Shown: positions 54,970 through 62,250 of the stretch, piece after piece
Layout: every line of letters begins with the position of its first letter
Numbering within the stretch: the first letter of the stretch is position 1
Source of the DNA: Mucilaginibacter terrigena
GTDB lineage: Bacteria; Bacteroidota; Bacteroidia; Sphingobacteriales; Sphingobacteriaceae
Assembly: GCF_004168255.1 (NCBI RefSeq)
Contig: NZ_SEWG01000004.1
Location: 372,001-436,000, forward strand
Direction of reading: 5' to 3'
Length of the DNA stretch: 64,000 nt
Program-made: the position numbers and the translations under genes
Notes under the pieces: model-generated
Told to the model about the DNA's origin: nothing
Seen by the model: the letters and a program-made list of their open reading frames with translations, nothing else
Database searches by the model: none

Positions 54970-54997
54970 ACAAAAGCGGCTATTCAGCCGCTTTTGT
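54970..54997 (-). terminator. Terminator of accA
   Basis: ACAAAAGCGGCT (54,970-54,981) pairs perfectly with AGCCGCTTTTGT (54,986-54,997) around ATTC. On the minus strand the descending arm ends in T residues. It lies 24 nt after the accA stop and shares the AGCGGC core with the opposing terminator at 54,831. Confidence 0.88.
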
Positions 54998-55021
54998 TTA
55001 TCTTTTAGTTACTCAAAAAGT

Positions 55022-55978
55022 TTAGTTCTCTTCCACAACGCCCATATTACAGAACTTTTCTATCCTTTCGGCAACCAGTTCGTCAATATTACGTTCGCTT
55101 AAGGTTTTAAGGTCTTTAAGCAGCTGTTTCTTTAATATGGCAGCCATGGCTACAGGATCCTGGTGAGCGCCGCCCAGCGGTTCTTTTATTACGCCGTCAA
55201 TCAGTTTATTCTTCAACATTTCTGTCGATGTCAATTTCAGCATTTCGGCAGCGCGTTCTTTTTGTTCCCATGTTTTAAACAGGATGGTTGAACAGTTTTC
55301 GGGCGATATAACCGAGTACCAGGAGTTATCCAGCATCAGCACTTTATCGCCAATACCAATACCCAATGCCCCACCAGATGCGCCTTCGCCAATAACTACG
55401 CAAATTACCGGCACCTTTAATACCGACATTTCCAGCAGGTTACGGGCAATTGCCTCGCCCTGTCCGCGTTCTTCGGCCTCAAGGCCGGGGAATGCGCCGG
55501 GGGTATCTATCAGCGTAACTACCGGTTTGCCAAATTTCTCGGCCATTTTCATCAGCCTTAACGCTTTGCGGTAACCTTCGGGGTTGGCCATACCAAAATT
55601 ACGGTACTGGCGCTCTTTGGTGTTACGGCCTTTTTGGTGGCCAATAAACATTACGGTTTGCCCGTTAAGCGTCCCAAAACCGCCTATTATCGCTTTATCA
55701 TCACCTACGGTACGGTCGCCATGCATTTCGATAAAATCATCGCACATCAGCTCAAGATATTGCAGGGTATAAGGGCGTTCGGGATGGCGGGAGATCTGCA
55801 CTTTTTGCCAGCCGGTAAGGTTGGCGTAGATCTCTTTCTTGGTGGTTTCCATCTTGGCTTCCAGTTCGGCAACGGTGGCAGACATGTCGAGTTTGTTCTT
55901 CTCTTCAACCTGCTTCACCTTTTCTATCTGCCCCTGTAACTCGGCCAGTGGTTTTTCAAAATCAAATGTAATCTTCAT
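55022..55978 (-). CDS. accA: Acetyl-CoA carboxylase carboxyltransferase subunit alpha
   Basis: The 318 residues begin [20 protein letters not shown], the helical N-terminus of Acc[81 protein letters not shown] and [20 protein letters not shown] are the carboxyltransferase motifs. With AccD it moves the carboxyl group from biotin to acetyl-CoA, starting fatty acid synthesis. No accD is nearby. The zinc ribbon belongs to AccD and is absent here, as expected. Confidence 0.97.
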   Translation of the reverse strand: MKITFDFEKPLAELQGQIEKVKQVEEKNKLDMSATVAELEAKMETTKKEIYANLTGWQKVQISRHPERPYTLQYLELMCDDFIEMHGDRTVGDDKAIIGGFGTLNGQTVMFIGHQKGRNTKERQYRNFGMANPEGYRKALRLMKMAEKFGKPVVTLIDTPGAFPGLEAEERGQGEAIARNLLEMSVLKVPVICVVIGEGASGGALGIGIGDKVLMLDNSWYSVISPENCSTILFKTWEQKERAAEMLKLTSTEMLKNKLIDGVIKEPLGGAHQDPVAMAAILKKQLLKDLKTLSERNIDELVAERIEKFCNMGVVEEN

Positions 55979-56024
55979 ACAATTTTATTGGCCGCTAAAT
56001 TAAATAAATCCATCGGCATATTGT

Positions 56025-56528
56025 TTAATTATGATTTTTCATTGCCTGCAATTTATTTACCTGCTGCGGCGATAGCAGGTTGTTTGTATTTACAGCTGCG
56101 TTTAAAATCGCATTTCGCAGCTCGCCCTGGTATAATCCAAAACGGTTGGTGTAATATATCAGTGTGCTTTCGTTGATCTTTTTTGTGCGGAAAAGGGCAT
56201 CCAGCTTGGTTTCGTTAGTGATGATAAAATCGCCCATTTCCTTTTTCTTGCGGATAAGTTCGGTATTAATTTTTGTTAAAGCCGTAACCTGCGATGGGCT
56301 GAGGTCAATTTCCTTTTTAAACTTTAACGCCTTATCGGCCGATGGGTACTTGTTAATTTCTGCAACCAGGGCCATGTTGTAAAGGTCGTTGCCCCTAAGC
56401 AGGGCGTTGTACTGCACATCTGTTAAGGTTTTTACGGTAGATGGAGTTAGCGTGCTGTCGGGTGTTTGGGCATTGGCATTAATGCCTGTGAAAATGATGA
56501 TGGTAACGGCAGATAAGAATTTAAGCAT
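56025..56528 (-). CDS. Small secreted protein, Spy/CpxP-like in composition
   Basis: From the ATG at 56,528 the precursor has 167 residues (MLKFLSAVTIIIFTGINANA, cleavage before QTPDS). An upstream TTG in frame is unlikely to be used. The mature part is helical, and the segments LSPSQVTALTKINTELIRKK and LLSPQQVNKLQAMKNHN resemble the LTxxQ-type helices of periplasmic Spy/CpxP proteins. A chaperone or envelope-stress role is possible but unproven. It is upstream of accA in the same direction, 46 nt apart. Confidence 0.6.
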   Translation of the reverse strand: MLKFLSAVTIIIFTGINANAQTPDSTLTPSTVKTLTDVQYNALLRGNDLYNMALVAEINKYPSADKALKFKKEIDLSPSQVTALTKINTELIRKKKEMGDFIITNETKLDALFRTKKINESTLIYYTNRFGLYQGELRNAILNAAVNTNNLLSPQQVNKLQAMKNHN

Positions 56529-56599
56529 GCAAATTTGTTTTTTGTAAACGCGCAAATTTTAAGCCAAAGGGGCGTTCTATCCTGCTCCAAAGGTACGAA

Positions 56600-56645
56600 G
56601 TGTTCACGTTCACGACACACGACCAGCGTGAACAAACGTGAACAC
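56600..56645. repeat. Inverted repeat with GTTCACG motifs, shared with 25,931-25,947
   Basis: GTGTTCACGTT (56,600-56,610) pairs perfectly with AACGTGAACAC (56,635-56,645), and a nested TTCACG/CGTGAA pair lies inside. The first 15 nt are identical to a copy about 30 kb away in the miaA-rfbA gap. Confidence 0.65.
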
Positions 56646-56725
56646 CTCATTATCAAATTGTTACATTTTTAAGTACTGGCAAAACAGCGCCACCATGAGT
56701 TAATGAGTTTTTACTATTGCTGCCG

Positions 56726-56748
56726 CGAGATTAGCGCAGCGTATCTCG
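56726..56748. repeat. Short palindromic element
   Basis: CGAGAT (56,726-56,731) and ATCTCG (56,743-56,748) flank TAGCGCAGCGT. It has the size and GC-rich loop of REP-like palindromes. Together with the neighbouring inverted repeat it fills the 266-bp gap before the GH43 gene, where no gene is seen. Confidence 0.45.
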
Positions 56749-56794
56749 TGATAAGGCATGGTGCAAGCGTTCAGCATGACAATGATATAAAATC

Positions 56795-58546
56795 CTACTC
56801 CACCCTCATTACCTTAGTCCGCTTACTTATGCCGTTTTCGTTAAAGGCTTCTATCTGGAAATAATAAGGCATATCTTTCTCCATGCCGTTAAAATAATAC
56901 TCGTTCACATTATACACCATAATGTTGTTGTACAGTTTATCCGGCTCGGTACCCATGTAAATGGTGTAGCCAACCGCCCCATCGGTTTGCTGCCAGCGCA
57001 GCCACGAGTTACGGCTTTCGGCCTTGCCACGCAGTACGATAAAGTTTTTAACGGTATCGGGCACAACCCCCGCCCCCTTGCCAAACACCCGGAAACCCGA
57101 TAAGGCAAACTTACCCGTTGGCATATGCAGGTTGGTAATTTTCAGATATCGTGCCTTAGCCGGGTTTTTCAGCTCGATATAATCATGCGGTACGTCGGTT
57201 TTGTTCCGGCTTTTATCTATCAGTGTTTTCCATGTTTTACCGTCGATGGATGAGCTGATGATATACTGGTGGAACACCCCCAGCGATTTACCCATGAAGG
57301 TGGCATCCTGGTCGGCATAGTTTACCTGGATGGCTTTTACGGTACTTACATCGCCCAGGTCGGTTTGCAGCCATTCGCCCTTGTTAGCGGTTTTGGCGCT
57401 CCAGTAGGTTTTGATATCCTCATCAACCGCCAAATTTGGCACATATGCCCCCATGGTAGACGATACCTGCACCGGCTTATTGTAGTTCAGCAACATCCAG
57501 CCGGTAAAATTGCTTTTCAAGTGATCTTCCTTGCCCACGGCTAAATAATGCGGATAATCGCCATAAGCAGTGTTGGTGTAAAGCACCCCATCCTTATCAA
57601 AGCCCGCCGGCCAGAAACCGTTGCGGCGTTCAAAGTTGTTCTTCACATTTATCACCATGGTGCTGATGTGCCAGTAATTACCATATTTATCGGCCCAGGT
57701 AGCGCCGTGGCCCGCGCCTTTGGCAAAGCCACCCGGTTTGTAGCTAAAAGGGTTGTGTTTTTGGTAGGTGAACGGACCAAGCGGTTTATCGCCCACATAA
57801 ACGCCATCGCCATAGCCCCGGCCTTCGGTGCCCGGCGCGGCATATTGCAGGTAGTATTTACCGTTGTGCTTGTTCATCCAGCCGCCTTCCATAAAGCCGG
57901 TCAGGAATACGTTGTCGTTATTTTCGCCAAAACGTTCCCAGCCGTGCTGCTTCCAGTCGAGCTTGATCATTTCCTTTTTAGGGCCGATGGGTTCAAAGGT
58001 TTTGCGGTCTATCTCCTGCCCGTACATGGGGAAGGTATTGCTGCTGCCATGATAGATATATACCCGGCCATCGTCATCGGCAAACAGGCCCGGGTCCCAT
58101 GCCCCAACTTTAAAGTAATCTTTGGCGGCTTTCCAGGTATCGTGGGTTGGGTCGGTGCTCATCCACAGCGTAAAATCTTTATTATAGGTAGATCCGATAA
58201 CCAGCAGGGTATCGCCCAAAACCAACGTGCCGGGCGCGCAAAGTTCATCTCCCTTTACCTCGTTATATGGGCGTACAAACTTGCGCGATACAAACTTCCA
58301 GTTCAGCATATCGGGGCTCCACCAGTAGCCAAACTGGTTGGTGCTAAACAGGTAGTAATTGCCTTTAAAAAGGGTTACGGTTGGGTCGGCAGTGGCGCGG
58401 TGCTTGCCCCATGCGGCAAAATTATCAAAAGGCGTGTAGCCATAATCAAGGTTAAGCGGATTGCAATAGGTAAGGCGTTTGGTTTGTGCCGATGCATTTA
58501 TGGCGCAGAAAAATACCAGTGTTGCTAATAGCGTGCGGAACTTCAT
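56795..58546 (-). CDS. Secreted GH43-type glycoside hydrolase with discoidin (F5/8C) and Fn3-like C-terminal domains
   Basis: The 583-residue precursor has a signal peptide (MKFRTLLATLVFFCAINASA). Residues about 25-330 fit the five-bladed GH43 propeller: ADPTVTLFKGNYYLFSTNQF carries the catalytic-base Asp, WDPGLFADDDGRVYIYHGSS the second acidic site, and EGGWMNKHNGKYYLQYAAPG the proton-donor Glu. About 345-490 is a discoidin-like carbohydrate-binding domain (VDEDIKTYWSAKTANKGEWL), and about 495-583 is an Fn3-like end. It would release arabinose or xylose from plant or algal polysaccharides. No SusCD pair is adjacent. Confidence 0.88.
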   Translation of the reverse strand: MKFRTLLATLVFFCAINASAQTKRLTYCNPLNLDYGYTPFDNFAAWGKHRATADPTVTLFKGNYYLFSTNQFGYWWSPDMLNWKFVSRKFVRPYNEVKGDELCAPGTLVLGDTLLVIGSTYNKDFTLWMSTDPTHDTWKAAKDYFKVGAWDPGLFADDDGRVYIYHGSSNTFPMYGQEIDRKTFEPIGPKKEMIKLDWKQHGWERFGENNDNVFLTGFMEGGWMNKHNGKYYLQYAAPGTEGRGYGDGVYVGDKPLGPFTYQKHNPFSYKPGGFAKGAGHGATWADKYGNYWHISTMVINVKNNFERRNGFWPAGFDKDGVLYTNTAYGDYPHYLAVGKEDHLKSNFTGWMLLNYNKPVQVSSTMGAYVPNLAVDEDIKTYWSAKTANKGEWLQTDLGDVSTVKAIQVNYADQDATFMGKSLGVFHQYIISSSIDGKTWKTLIDKSRNKTDVPHDYIELKNPAKARYLKITNLHMPTGKFALSGFRVFGKGAGVVPDTVKNFIVLRGKAESRNSWLRWQQTDGAVGYTIYMGTEPDKLYNNIMVYNVNEYYFNGMEKDMPYYFQIEAFNENGISKRTKVMRVE

Positions 58547-58600
58547 AATAGGTAGTTCGATTGGTTATTTCAAATATCTGTTTTTATGGTGATATTTTTT

Positions 58601-58670
58601 TAGTCACATAAAACACGAAGAGCACAGAGAAGGCTTATAAGTTAATTTTTTGTAACCTCTGTAGTTAAAA
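58601..58670. repeat. Possible heptad-type inverted element E14 (ACACGAA / ACAGAG)
   Basis: A left arm at 58,601-58,632 has words such as AACACGA, AGAGCAC and AGAGAAG. A right arm at about 58,652-58,670 contains the complement CTCTGTAGTTAAAA. The register is less regular than in the other elements, and only the ACAGAG/CTCTGT core pairs perfectly. The rest of the 208-bp gap holds nothing else recognisable. Confidence 0.4.
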
Positions 58671-58754
58671 AAATAAACAAAAAATGTCGGACTAAATGCC
58701 CGGCGTTTTAATATTATACCGTTTGTTCAAGATCAGCGGATATCATACCATTGC

Positions 58755-59747
58755 CTACTGCAACACATCCTTGTATTCAAAATGCGGTACCAGGCGTTCG
58801 CTGCTTGGCATTTCGTTGTAGGCCGCGTAAATGATATACTTTTTGTTTTTATCTATCCCCGGCAGGGCTTCGCCTATAACCTTACGGACCTCATCGTTCT
58901 CTGTTTTAATTGCCGCGGTATTTTTAATGCTAATCTTGGTCATGTAAACGATATTGGGGTAGGTGCCCCCGGCAGATGAAGTGTTGTAGATACGGATAAT
59001 GCGGGGCTTTGTGCTTACCTTATCCAGTATAACCGGATAATGATACTTTACATTAGCCTCGTTGGCTGCTCTTTTAAGGAAACCATATAGTTCCTCTTCT
59101 TTTGAATAGATCCAGATACTATTAGGTCTGGAGCAACCTGCGGCCAGCGACATCGTGTTTGCCGCGGCAAAAAGGTAGCCTTGCTTGTATTCAGCTTTAG
59201 CCTGCTCATACAGTTCGGGCGCGGTTTTGCCGTTAATAGTGTAAGGGCCTGCTTCCAGTTTGCTCAGTTTCCAGCCATAGTTAAAATGAGCATATATCGC
59301 TGTGATCATTGTTTTGTTAGGTGCATTTTTTGTTTTGGGCAAAAACAACGAAATGTACATCTCCTCGGCTGTGCCGGGGAAAATAAGCTTGTGATTATTG
59401 ATACCCAAATTTAGGTTGTCAATGGTATCGGCAAGGATGTATTTATTTACAGTGTAATATTCACTGAAATTTATAAAGCTATCCCTCCTCATTTCGCCCC
59501 TTATCATGTCAAAAGTAGCCCCAGTATAATTATTCTCCAGCAACTCTTTCGACAGGTAGGCACTCAGGCTTTTGCTGTCGTCTGCCTTAATAAATTTAAA
59601 TACCTGGTTGTTAAGATCGTGCAGCTCATCGCGATTGCTTTGCTTGATCTTGTCGTTTTTCCAGGCACCAATTTCGCTGCTGCAGCTTTGCAACAAAACA
59701 GGTATTAGCAGGCAGTAAATTAGTTTTAACGGGTTTAGGGTTTTCAT
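58755..59747 (-). CDS. Putative lipoprotein, function unknown
   Basis: From the ATG at 59,747 the product has 330 residues. The N-terminus MKTLNPLKLIYCLLIPVLLQ followed by SCSS gives a clear lipobox with Cys22. The mature part has mixed alpha/beta character (SDKFINFSEYYTV-like and KTMITAIYAHFNYGWKLSKL segments), with some resemblance to secreted proteins that contain a domain of about 100 residues near the N-terminus. I do not recognise a named family. It is divergent from the small lipoprotein at 59,856 and oriented towards the GH43 gene, but 208 nt away. Confidence 0.65.
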   Translation of the reverse strand: MKTLNPLKLIYCLLIPVLLQSCSSEIGAWKNDKIKQSNRDELHDLNNQVFKFIKADDSKSLSAYLSKELLENNYTGATFDMIRGEMRRDSFINFSEYYTVNKYILADTIDNLNLGINNHKLIFPGTAEEMYISLFLPKTKNAPNKTMITAIYAHFNYGWKLSKLEAGPYTINGKTAPELYEQAKAEYKQGYLFAAANTMSLAAGCSRPNSIWIYSKEEELYGFLKRAANEANVKYHYPVILDKVSTKPRIIRIYNTSSAGGTYPNIVYMTKISIKNTAAIKTENDEVRKVIGEALPGIDKNKKYIIYAAYNEMPSSERLVPHFEYKDVLQ

Positions 59748-59855
59748 CGCTACTAATATAAAAATGTAATACAGGTTACACAACCCCTTAATCTTTACAT
59801 TGTGCAGAAACCGGGTAACATTGTAATTGTTATCTTCGGCCTTTTAAATACCTCT

Positions 59856-60305
59856 ATGAACAGTTTTAAAAATATTTTTACACAAACAGCAGTACTGGCA
59901 TTCCTTGTAATTAGTATTACGGCGTGCGACAGGTCTGCTAAAACAGATGCTGCCAAAACAGACAGTGCGGCTACAGTTACAACAGCGCCCTTAAAAGTGG
60001 ACTCGGGCAAACTGGTTGGCGCCTGGCACGATGAGGCCATAAAATCTGACAAAGGCGAGGAAATAGCCTACGAGGTAGTGAGCAGCGGGCATAAGGTTTA
60101 TATACAGGCCATCACTTTTACCGGTAAAGAACTGATATTAAACGATACCCCGCCCATCTCGCCATCGGCATCCGAGATACGCAAAGAAGGCGACGGATAC
60201 GTAAGCGTTGAAAGGCCCGACGAGGGTTATAAAATAGATAAACAAGGCAACCTGCTTATTTACGACAAAGGCATTTTAGTGGCAACCTGTAAAAAGATCT
60301 TGTAG
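59856..60305 (+). CDS. Small putative lipoprotein
   Basis: I choose the ATG at 59,856 (149 residues, MNSFKNIFTQTAVLAFLVIS, then ITACDRS with the lipobox Cys). A GTG at 59,802 would add 18 residues before the signal peptide. A Thr/Ala/Lys/Asp-rich linker (about 28-50) leads to a small beta-rich domain beginning GKLVGAWHDEAIKSDKGEEI and ending KQGNLLIYDKGILVATCKKI, a possible lipocalin-like or stand-alone beta-barrel domain. Its function is unknown. It stands alone with about 180 nt to the next gene. Confidence 0.65.
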   Translation: MNSFKNIFTQTAVLAFLVISITACDRSAKTDAAKTDSAATVTTAPLKVDSGKLVGAWHDEAIKSDKGEEIAYEVVSSGHKVYIQAITFTGKELILNDTPPISPSASEIRKEGDGYVSVERPDEGYKIDKQGNLLIYDKGILVATCKKIL

Positions 60306-60487
60306 TACCTTTTTGCTTTCAAGGCCGGATAATGGCTTTAAATTTTAATCAGGTTATAATCAATTGATTGCGGTACATGCGGCGTTATTTAAAAAAAAAT
60401 CCTGTTTTGAAAAAAAATTTCTTAGTAGTTTAGCTGCTTAAACAGCCCCTAACTGTTTAAACTTATTGACTAAACTTTATCAATTTA

Positions 60488-61651
60488 ATGTACCGACGCC
60501 TGGTTTCAGTTACTGAAACGCTATTACTTTGCTTTATTTGTTTAGGTGCATCTGCGCAAGCAAAACAAACATCAAACGAATCTTCTTCTGCCGACTATAT
60601 TGGTTTTTACCAGAAGTTTATCAGTGGTATACGCGGCCAGGAATGCCCGATGTACCCCAGCTGCTCTAATTTTGCACTTACTGCATTCAAAGAAAAGAAT
60701 TTTGCCGAAGCATTTGTCCTGACATCCGACCGCCTTATGCGCTGCGGGCACGACCTTGGCGACTATGATCTTACCAGCCGCCCAACCGGCTTTAAATATC
60801 TTGATGTACCGGGTGATAACCCGTCTCCTAAAAACCTGCGCTTTATAAACCAGCAGCCATATTTTGCCTATGCAGATACTGTAAGGGATGTTAACGCGTC
60901 GCTGTTGTTTATAAAATCCCTTATTAATAATAATTACTACCAGCAGGCCCTGCTGGAAATTAAACGGGTTGAATTTAACCAGCCTTTTAATAACGAGGTT
61001 TTTGTAAACGAACTGATTTGCCTGAAGACATTGAACGAATATGAAAAAGCAATATATGCTTACGAAACCCAATGCCCCGCCTTGTATAAGAACCACCCGG
61101 AGATTTTGTACCAGTTAGCTACCATTTATTACAAGCTGGATAACATTGACAAGGCAAACCAGGTTATTTCTACAGGTTTGGCAGCCCCGCAAAACGATTA
61201 TCAAAAAGGGCGATTTTATGCTTTACAAGGTTTGCTTTACGCCAATAAATACGATTGGCCGGCCGCGAAGGCATCGTTCATGCAATTAAAAGCTTTGCCC
61301 TACCGCGCCGATGTCACCGAATCTAACCTGCGGTTAATAGAAAAGGCCCAACTGCTGAAATATAAAAGCCCGGCAAAAGCCAGTTTATTATCCATTATCC
61401 CGGGTTTAGGGTATGCTTATACCGGGCACCCGCAAACCGCTATATCTTCCTTTATTTTAAATGGTGTGTTTGCTTACGCAACTTACAGCAGCATCCAAAA
61501 GAAAAACTACGGCCTGGCATCGTTAACGGGCTTGTTTAGCCTTAGCTTTTATATAGCCAACATTTATGGATCGGGGCAGAGTGCAAAGCGCCACAACGAT
61601 CAGCAGCGTAAAAATGTAATCAATAATTTATACTATAATATAACCCCCTAA
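60488..61651 (+). CDS. YidD-domain protein with signal peptide and TPR-like C-terminal half
   Basis: This 387-residue protein begins with a signal peptide (LLCFICLGASAQAK region). Residues about 37-90 match YidD: IGFYQKFISGIRGQECPMYP, then SCSNFALTAFKEKN and a SDRLMRCGHDL end, including the Cys residues. Canonical YidD is a 70-90-residue cytoplasmic, membrane-associated insertion factor encoded next to rnpA and yidC. From about 130 onward the protein has TPR-like helices (ALLEIKRVEFNQPFNNEVFV, ILYQLATIYYKLDNIDKANQ) and ends with two hydrophobic segments (SLLSIIPGLGYAYTG, AISSFILNGVFAYATYS). The exported, fused form suggests a different envelope role. Confidence 0.75.
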   Translation: MYRRLVSVTETLLLCFICLGASAQAKQTSNESSSADYIGFYQKFISGIRGQECPMYPSCSNFALTAFKEKNFAEAFVLTSDRLMRCGHDLGDYDLTSRPTGFKYLDVPGDNPSPKNLRFINQQPYFAYADTVRDVNASLLFIKSLINNNYYQQALLEIKRVEFNQPFNNEVFVNELICLKTLNEYEKAIYAYETQCPALYKNHPEILYQLATIYYKLDNIDKANQVISTGLAAPQNDYQKGRFYALQGLLYANKYDWPAAKASFMQLKALPYRADVTESNLRLIEKAQLLKYKSPAKASLLSIIPGLGYAYTGHPQTAISSFILNGVFAYATYSSIQKKNYGLASLTGLFSLSFYIANIYGSGQSAKRHNDQQRKNVINNLYYNITP

Positions 61652-61663
61652 TTCAAATTAAAC

Positions 61664-62197
61664 ATGTTTATCAAAATTTATCAGTCCAGGTATGTAAAGC
61701 ATATCGCTTATTTATTAACCGTGAGCGTTTTATGCACATCGTTCACCATCCGCAAACCGCTTGACGTTATCCTGCCATCGGGTACATCTGTAGCTATGGA
61801 AACCATCAACGCCATTAACTCAAAGGAAGCTACAGTTGGCCAAATTGTGGAGTTTAAGATCAAAGGCGATATTAAAGTTGCCAATAAAGTGGTTATTGCT
61901 GCCGGTTCTATCGCTAAAGGCCAGATAGTGCGTACACAGCATGCCAAAGCTATAGGTAAAGAAGGTTATATCGAGGTGCAGATAAAATCGGTTACCGCGG
62001 TAGACGGGCAGGAAGTTTATTTAGCAAACAGCAACCTGTATAAAGAAGGTGACAATAAACAAACGCTATCTATTGTATTAGGCGTGTTGGTTTGTGTATT
62101 GTTCCTGTTCTTAAAAGGTAAGGAAGCCACCATCGATCCCGGCTACCAGGTTATGGCATCGGTAGCAACAAATACAACTGTAAAAGTTTCCGAGTAA
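61664..62197 (+). CDS. Membrane-anchored protein of unknown function
   Basis: The 177 residues have an N-terminal hydrophobic segment (HIAYLLTVSVLCTSFTI) that may be a signal peptide or anchor, and a second helix near 135-150 (TLSIVLGVLVCVLFLFLKG). Between them is a beta-rich domain: LPSGTSVAMETINAINSKEA, VEFKIKGDIKVANKVVIAAG, IEVQIKSVTAVDGQEVYLAN. The pattern of an amended constant (GTSVAMETI, VVIAAGSIAKGQI) resembles domains in conjugative or type-IV-secretion-related proteins and SH3-like modules, without a firm match. It lies 12 nt after the YidD-TPR gene, probably in one operon. Confidence 0.65.
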   Translation: MFIKIYQSRYVKHIAYLLTVSVLCTSFTIRKPLDVILPSGTSVAMETINAINSKEATVGQIVEFKIKGDIKVANKVVIAAGSIAKGQIVRTQHAKAIGKEGYIEVQIKSVTAVDGQEVYLANSNLYKEGDNKQTLSIVLGVLVCVLFLFLKGKEATIDPGYQVMASVATNTTVKVSE

Positions 62198-62210
62198 TTT
62201 GAACACATTA

Positions 62211-62250
62211 AAACAAGAAAGGCCTGCAAATTTGCAGGCCTTTCTTGTTT
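62211..62250. terminator. Bidirectional terminator, perfect 40-bp palindrome
   Basis: AAACAAGAAAGGCCTGCAAA (62,211-62,230) is followed directly by its exact reverse complement (62,231-62,250). It serves the plus-strand gene ending at 62,197 and the minus-strand AsmA-like gene, whose stop codon at 62,249-62,251 overlaps the palindrome by two bases. Confidence 0.9.

Noticed and set aside
54854..55102. An 82-codon frame containing VMVSLSNH between the DUF2723 and accA genes
   Set aside because: It spans the accA terminator and the accA 3' end, and its recognisable peptide comes from a dispersed repeat. It is treated as non-coding.
57548..58528. A 326-codon plus-strand open frame opposite the GH43 gene
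   Set aside because: It is fully antisense to a well-supported secreted glycosidase. The product has no recognisable domain and a composition that mirrors the opposite strand.
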